A stretch of DNA of 64,000 nt from contig OX235271.1 in assembly GCA_944472155.2 (NCBI GenBank), positions 125,865,329 through 125,929,328 of the forward strand, written 5' to 3'. Shown piece by piece: positions 58,690-64,000 of the stretch. This DNA is from Trichobilharzia szidati. Lineage: Eukaryota; Platyhelminthes; Trematoda; Strigeidida; Schistosomatidae. How positions within the stretch are numbered: position 1 is the stretch's first letter; each line of letters opens with the position of its first letter. The translations under genes were made by a program, and so were the position numbers. The notes beneath the pieces were generated by a model, which worked only from the letters and a program-made list of their open reading frames with translations, was not told the DNA's origin and did not search any database.

Positions 58690-59212
58690 CGTACACGGTA
58701 GCTGCTTGTATGAAATCTAATTTTTGAAAAGGCAGAATTTATACTCATGAGTTGGCCTTGGAGAAACTAAACATCCAATATCCAATGTCTTTTCGAGGAT
58801 CTTAAAGAAGCGTCTCTATTTCTTGGTGTTCTTTTCCTGTTTTTATGGAATTATTAGAGAAGTTTCGTGGATTTAAGGATGAAGAAACTATTACTGAATG
58901 CTACATGTCCAGTGAATAATATAAGGGTAGGCAAGTTGTTTATCCTGAACGGAAAGCGTGTTTTGAGTCAGGACAGTGGCACCGCTGGGAATTTATGGCG
59001 TCATTCTGCCGGGGAATCCTTCAGACAGGTTGGGTAAAATTCTGAAGGAAGTAACAAAAGCGAGCTTTGAAAAAGGTGTGAATTTTTCGTTGTATTATAC
59101 ACCACGAAAGCTTTCAAAAACTAACTCGAGTTATTGTTGTTGAAGTTCGTTTTTAATAAAACTGCGGTAATGAGACACTCTGAAACTGCTTATTCACAAA
59201 AGCTGTGTTCTT
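58690..59212. other. 5' flank of copy B, nothing recognised
   Basis: Unique-looking DNA beyond the right breakpoint of the duplication. A weakly protein-like plus-strand reading around 58850-59060 matches nothing I know. Confidence 0.4.
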
Positions 59213-59446
59213 TTAACTGTCTTGCTTCCAGATTTTCTTAACTTTGTGAACCTTTTGCGTATTAGAACTGCAGTCTCTTCCCCAGTGTCCTGATTCGCCA
59301 CATTCAAAGCAATGGTCCTTTCTGGCACTTATTTGCAGCGCCGGTCCTCGACATTGCAAATCTTCGATTTCCTGTTCCCGCTGGGTCTGTTTTGGCGGCT
59401 CTGCTGCAGCTATGGTTATGCTCAGCATGTGTCTCATTACCTTCAC
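59213..59446 (-). pseudogene. Gag-like fragment with CCHC zinc knuckle
   Basis: The minus-strand frame contains CFECGESGHWGRDC, a textbook C-x2-C-x4-H-x4-C retroviral-type knuckle, after a Gln/Glu-rich stretch. Upstream the reading KTANPIDISKLVKVM continues without an ATG. The knuckle type differs from the CHCC box at 29352-30420, so it is another family. Host CCHC proteins are possible, but the surroundings favour a retroelement. Confidence 0.65.
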
Positions 59447-59579
59447 GAGCTTACTGATATCGATAGGATTTGCAGTTTTGGCCAGTTGTAATTTTCGAGC
59501 AATTTATCTCTTTCAAAAAACATGGAAAGCAACAAACAACTCTGGGACTCCCCATCGAGTGTGAGAAGCTCATGACGAA

Positions 59580-60450
59580 GTGGACTCGTCAACTCTACTG
59601 CCAGTGGTAGCATGCCCCCGTCCGCTTACAGCCTCACGCCACGGAACTGCCACACCTCTTGCTGCCCGACAGTTGGGCTATCGAGCCCCGCCACTAATCG
59701 TTTCAACAGTACCTTCCGGTTTTCTCCATCAACTCCACGCCCCATACTATACTGTCTTTGCCTGAATTCTCAGCAGCGTCCCCAGCACAACCACCCCCGC
59801 CGCAGACTTATCGACTCCCGTTCTATCAGCAACAGTTTCCGGGTCCCATTAGAAGCTCCGTGTATTTCCTCCTTCGAATTCAGCAGACCGTGGGATCTTC
59901 ATTTTCTGAAGGCAGTAAAACCGAGCGTGACACCAGCAGACGAAAGGATTAGCTAACAGGTTCATTTATTGACATCTTTTTATATGGGTGTAGTCAAAAT
60001 GAGTCAACCATAATTGAGAATCACAATCTGTACATATCTTCAGTGGCGTAGATATGGGTCCTGTTCTAAGACATTACTTCGCAGAGTATTTTGTGGCCAA
60101 CCAGAAAAACAACTTATCATCATCGATGAATGTGCTTCATTTCCGCGAGAGATCCATTGACGAGAGTTTCATTATTTGTGGTGAGAATATGGATCATGGA
60201 AAGCTACCCCAAATTTTTATTAATACCCACCAAAACATCAACTTCACTCCAGAAGTTGAATCCGATGCAATTTTGCGATTTTTCCATGTTCAGCGGCAAA
60301 GAAACGCTGACGACTCACCGAGGAGACCCCGAAACAAAAGCCTACATGGAATGGATAGCTTAGTAATTTTCGAAGTTGTGTTTCACCAAGCAGAAACAGA
60401 AACATAATAAATTCCACTTCCTCAAGGATCTGCACAATATGTAGCAAAAA
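59580..60450 (+). other. GC-richer unknown segment
   Basis: Overlapping plus-strand frames (59612-59956, 59758-59952, 60054-60407). One has a proline-rich run (AASPAQPPPPQTYRLPFYQQ). The base composition differs from its surroundings. It may belong to the gag region next door or to another element; no domain could be named. Confidence 0.35.
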
Positions 60451-60547
60451 ATTTGCCGATTACTATCTATAGAGTTCACGAGGAATCTTAGTGGTAATGG
60501 GTTTTACATCCAGATCCTCAGAAAATAATCTTAAACCGATGAAAAAC

Positions 60548-60672
60548 TTCTGTCGTATTTATATAACAGAAAAGGTCATTAAGTGGCACTAAATAATTGC
60601 TCAGTCAATATACGATAATTAACGATAATTAAAATGTTATAAGGGATAGAGTTGAAGTGGATAAATTACAAA
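60548..60672 (+). repeat. Left inverted repeat around a Penelope-like endonuclease
   Basis: TGGCACTAAATAATTGCTCA.. to ..GAAGTGGATAAATTAC is repeated in reverse complement at 61160-61295. The two copies flank the endonuclease frame, as expected for the inverted terminal repeats found in some Penelope-like elements. Confidence 0.75.
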
Positions 60673-60843
60673 ATTATTAAAGATTGTTTTATAAGTGAAT
60701 TGAAAAATGTTTTTAAAATGTCAAATGTTGTCTAAAAATTTTATAAAATAAGAGTACGATTACGATAAGAATGAAGATGTGAAGTGAAGTGGAAAGAATT
60801 CAAGTGGTAAAATAAAATAAAGTAAAAACTAGAAAGAACATTA

Positions 60844-61179
60844 CTATGACCAAGGTAAAGAAAGGGGTTTGACAAAACGTTTTTGAACACATAATTTAGG
60901 TTTCTGTTCATGTATAGCTAAAGCTTCGGCTATGCATAAGTGAAGAAAACGTAAACTTTTGGATCGATTCGATTTTGCCATGTAGATAACTTTGAAAGAT
61001 GAATCACGTGGGGCTAAATGATCTGACTCTAAAATGTGATCACAGATAGACGACTTCGCAGTTTTACGTTCGCCTTTCATTAACAAGACTAGATAGTGTT
61101 CAGCTACATGTTTTCGGAGATTACGCTTACAACGTCCAATATAAACAGCTCCACAAGAGCAGTAATTTATCCACTTCAA
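60844..61179 (-). mobile_element. Penelope-like GIY-YIG endonuclease fragment
   Basis: The minus-strand 111-codon frame starts KWINYCSCGAVYIGRCKRNL, then VAEH (GIY-YIG core with CSC), ICDHILESDH, FKVIYMAK and ALAIHEQKPKLCVQK. This fits the C-terminal nuclease module of Penelope-like elements of a type different from 46423-47178. The reverse transcriptase is missing. The start of the frame lies inside the right inverted repeat. Confidence 0.8.
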
Positions 61180-61295
61180 CTCTACCCCTTATAACATTTT
61201 AATTGTCGTTATTCTTATCACATATATGTATATTGACTGAGCGATTATTTAGTGCTACTTAATGACCTTTTCTGTAATATAAATACGACTGCACA
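61160..61295 (-). repeat. Right inverted repeat around a Penelope-like endonuclease
   Basis: Reverse complement of 60548-60672 with a few changes (an extra ATATATGTATAT). Part of it encodes the first residues of the endonuclease frame. Confidence 0.75.
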
Positions 61296-61593
61296 GCTTG
61301 AAAGTGAAGTCACTGAAAAGAAATTTCTTCGTTGAACAAAAACTGTGTTTTTACTTATGAATAAATGGGTATTTTTTCGTGATGAAAAACTTCTGGACAG
61401 TTCTGAGTCGCCCATAAAGTGATGCTGCTCAACTTCGAATTTAAAATGACACTTTGTCTTCAGCCTTCGAATGTCGTTTCCCTGCAGGAAATCATTCAGC
61501 CAGCAAGTGAATGACAAGCCGTCACTTTGGACCACTTCAACATGCATATGCTAGTGCATTTGTTCATGATGACTTGGATGTATTGGCTGTACC

Positions 61594-61866
61594 ATGCACT
61601 TTCTTGTAAAACGTGCTAGGGAACACTATCCGAACTCTCTAGCAGATGGACGACACAAGTGCGTTTATATTTCGGTGAACTCACGATCTTCAGATACATT
61701 TGAAAAGTCCTCTAAATTGATGTACAACATCCGGTTCTCAAAAGGAATAAGATCAAGGCATCGATGTGTAGATAAGGCACTAGCGATTCAGAAGTTCAGG
61801 CCCACGCCATGCATTCAAAAGAAGTACGTTCAGCGTATTATAATAAGTCAATCCCCTCAACAATGA
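61594..61866 (+). pseudogene. Penelope-like nuclease C-terminal fragment
   Basis: The plus-strand frame has FLVKRAREHYPNSLADGRHK and, after a diverged middle, KALAIQKFRPTPCIQKKYVQ, matching the C-terminal layout of 60844-61179 (ALAI..KP.LCVQK.FV). No GIY-YIG core is left. It is on the opposite strand from its neighbour. Confidence 0.62.
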
Positions 61867-62072
61867 CAATCCTGTTACGTCTCCTACCGAAACATTCTGT
61901 TTGCCTCTGTTACCTTTACTTTTTAACCCCTGTTAGTTCTACTACTTCCTTATCCAAGCTTCCTTTCTATATTGCTATGACTGCTTCTTTAATCCTTACT
62001 TGCGCAGCAAGTCAAATTCCGCAGTTATAATGATGCCACCATGTTCCTATTTGGTCTTCTTCTCCTTTCGAG

Positions 62073-62103
62073 AGTACTGCCTTCAACGAAGGCACTGATA
62101 CAG
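62073..62103 (+). repeat. 3' UTR hairpin shared with 19813-19845
   Basis: AGTACTGCCTTCAACGAAGG then CACTGATACAGT contains a TGCCTTC-aac-GAAGGCA stem. The same block with few changes is in the LINE at 19813-19845, and the T/C-rich lead-in is shared as well. Confidence 0.7.
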
Positions 62104-62109
62104 TAACAA

Positions 62110-62400
62110 TATATATTTATACCTAACTATGTAGGACGCACCAATTGTACAGGCATGGATAAGTATTATTTACATTACATGAATTTGATTTATGGTGAAA
62201 TTACATGGTTGCGGTCCTTTCTGATATAAGTTTGTGAGTACAATCTGATAGGTACTCATTCAGTGGAGCACATTAAGAAATATAGGAATATTGCCTTCGC
62301 ATTAACAAAAAAACCCAGGTGGGTGTTGAATGGTTTACAAATATTTGGGAAAAAATAAAGCTTGAAATCAATTCCTCCATATAACTTTGATGTATGCGGC
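62110..62400 (-). repeat. LINE-related repeats shared with 21640 and 8850
   Basis: 62120-62225 matches 21640-21740; 62255-62400 matches 8850-9005. These are pieces of one or more CR1-like families; no intact frame remains. Confidence 0.7.
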
Positions 62401-63307
62401 ATCGTGTCTCGTTCTTGTTTTATGTTCAAATTGGGTATTAGTTTCAAATGAATGATTTACTTTTATGATTTTGACATCATTTTTATTGCAAGTAACACCA
62501 GATGTGAATTCTACTGAATGCAGATTAATATTGGTTATTGTCAGGCAGATTTCGTTTACTACACCCACGTCGGCCAAAGCCCGCCATTTGTCACTGCATG
62601 GTTGCTCCGTACGAGTAAGTTGATTAACACGTAGAAAGCTATATGTAAGCCATTTTGGATCATTGACAGTGCTTGTATAAGATGCTGTACAGCGTCTTGT
62701 TATGGTGACAGTGGATTTAATCAAGGATGCTGAGCCATTACTAGCCAAACCTTGAAGGATGATATATGAGTGAGTGATTTCAGTTGTTTCTCAGCTTCAG
62801 TTTCGATGTAGATCAATGCAACTTCTATTACAAGGCAAATACAACAGAAGAGGCGAGCAGCGAGTTGGCTGTTGTTAATTTTTACTACATGAATTACAAT
62901 TAATTCTGCCAAAAACGGATTCCCAAATTCTACCTTATGTGCTGTTTTTTGGTTTCCTGTGTTTCGGTCGTCGCGAAATCTTATTGCAAATAACTGTTAC
63001 AAGCGTGCCTATGAAATTTATCTCATTTCATCCTCTGGACTTGCTAACAGCTGATGACTTTCACGACGCTTTAATACTGCATTTTGCATCCGTTAACTTA
63101 CTAGATCGTCAGATGCTTCTGTCAGACACTAATATGGTGTGATTTACTTGTTCTTATCTGGCAGTATACCAATATGTCTTTTTTATCTGACTACTGCCCG
63201 ATCTTTATTGATGGTGTCTATAGACAAATTCATATGTACTTCACAGGCTTTCAATACGATTTTATTATATGAATATATTCCTTCCGGACGTCTCAGCATG
63301 TTCTCAT
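62401..63307. other. Nothing recognised
   Basis: Short frames only (62368-62748 and 62721-62912 minus, 62939-63142 plus), none with a domain I can name. Confidence 0.5.
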
Positions 63308-63493
63308 CTACCTAGTGTTATTATTATTTCTTTGGTTCCGAGTTGAATATAGGGCTTCAATAACACATCTATACTTTGTTCTATATGGTGCCGTCGTCTT
63401 CAGCTGGGTCCACGTCTGCCCGTAATCTTCCACATCCTCTCTCGTACGATCTTTTCCGTATCCCCTTCGGAAGACCAATTCGTTACCTCCCAT
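63308..63493 (-). pseudogene. RTE-type polymerase C-terminal tail, second copy
   Basis: The minus-strand reading YGQTWTQLKTTAPYRTKYRC then VIEALYSTRNQR closely matches the end of the frame at 15993-16427, and the reading runs into ATAATAATA, a triplet-type LINE tail. Confidence 0.8.
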
Positions 63494-64000
63494 TGGGACT
63501 GCATTTACTTAGCAGTGGGTTTTTAGCTAATGAACGCCAAAATTTAGTACCGTCCAGACGATATCTTTGTTTTCTGTGACCGAACCAGGCGGCGCGTTTC
63601 TCCTTTTCAGCAATTAATAGAAAGAATATATTAAACTTCAAACGCGTGACTTATGAAAATCAATCCACAACGCTTTCAGATATTAATTGTCATGATGTCG
63701 TCGCCAATATTATGGTGTGGCCAAGTGTAAAAATGCGCTAATGAGATATACCGGACGATAACGTACAGACTGGTATTGCTGAATAGTTCATTTGTCCCGA
63801 CGCGAAGAGGAAAATCAGGAGACCACCACGTTCCCGAAGATACGTGTATTTTCCAACAAGGGAAATTAACTGTCACACAAGAGTGTGAGTGAAAAAGTAC
63901 AAAAGTGTGAATTAACTGTACAATACAAGAGTATATAAAAATAACTAACACACATGAACCAGTAAGACAGATAGTAGTTTTTCTTACCAACACTGGATTC
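63494..64000. other. Right edge, nothing recognised
   Basis: No supported gene. The minus-strand frame 63676-63993 is hydrophobic with no domain and runs to the window edge. Confidence 0.45.

Larger units (their letters stand above)
49700..58690 (-). repeat. Right arm of the inverted duplication
   Basis: Reverse complement of 31735-41335, with carbonyl reductase copy B, the solo LTR and the short-ORF block. It has its own extras: about 51660-51930 within the short-ORF block and about 53890-54225 in intron 7. Confidence 0.9.

Overview
This window reads as nuclear DNA of a blood fluke (Schistosoma-like trematode). Four things point there. The DNA is AT-rich. The two recognisable host genes are cut by very short introns (32-64 nt, with GT..AG ends). 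The repeats are the usual schistosome set: hammerhead SINEs, CsRn1/Boudicca-like and other Ty3/Gypsy elements, RTE and CR1 non-LTR elements, Penelope-like elements with GIY-YIG endonucleases, and a Merlin DNA transposon. There is no bacterial operon structure. All identifications are from reading translations by eye; no database was searched.

Layout. 1-3.3 kb: two inverted SINE copies with decayed hammerhead cores, then the N-terminal half of TTC27 on the minus strand (8 exons), running off the left edge. 3.3-31.4 kb: no host gene recognised. This stretch is a graveyard of transposons: CR1-like remnants (7.9-10.9 kb, 17.1-17.3 kb), a 5'-truncated Gypsy pol with an intact RNase H-integrase frame (13.3-14.9 kb), a Merlin transposase with a 267-bp insertion (15.1-16 kb), an RTE tail (16 kb), an internally deleted non-LTR element that keeps ORF1 (18-20.4 kb), a broken Gypsy RT-integrase (23-25.7 kb), a Gypsy gag-protease (29.4-30.4 kb) and LTRs (30.4-31.4 kb).

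31.7-58.7 kb is the main feature: an inverted duplication with arms of about 9-9.6 kb, each holding a complete 8-exon carbonyl reductase gene (CBR1-like short-chain dehydrogenase). The copies are tail to tail (plus strand 31768-38440, minus strand 58649-53030). Each is predicted to encode 277 aa with the full SDR catalytic set. Both arms also carry the same solo LTR with the same 4-bp target duplication, so that insertion predates the duplication. Other insertions are present in one arm only. The 41-50 kb centre is a mosaic of extra copies of the arm ends, interrupted by solo LTRs, a SINE, Gypsy gag, RTE and Penelope-like fragments, some nested.

58.7-64 kb: more transposon remnants (a CCHC gag, two Penelope-like endonuclease pieces, an RTE tail) and unexplained sequence. 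Functionally, the host genes encode NADPH-dependent carbonyl reduction (two paralogues) and a TPR protein; they show no obvious pathway link.
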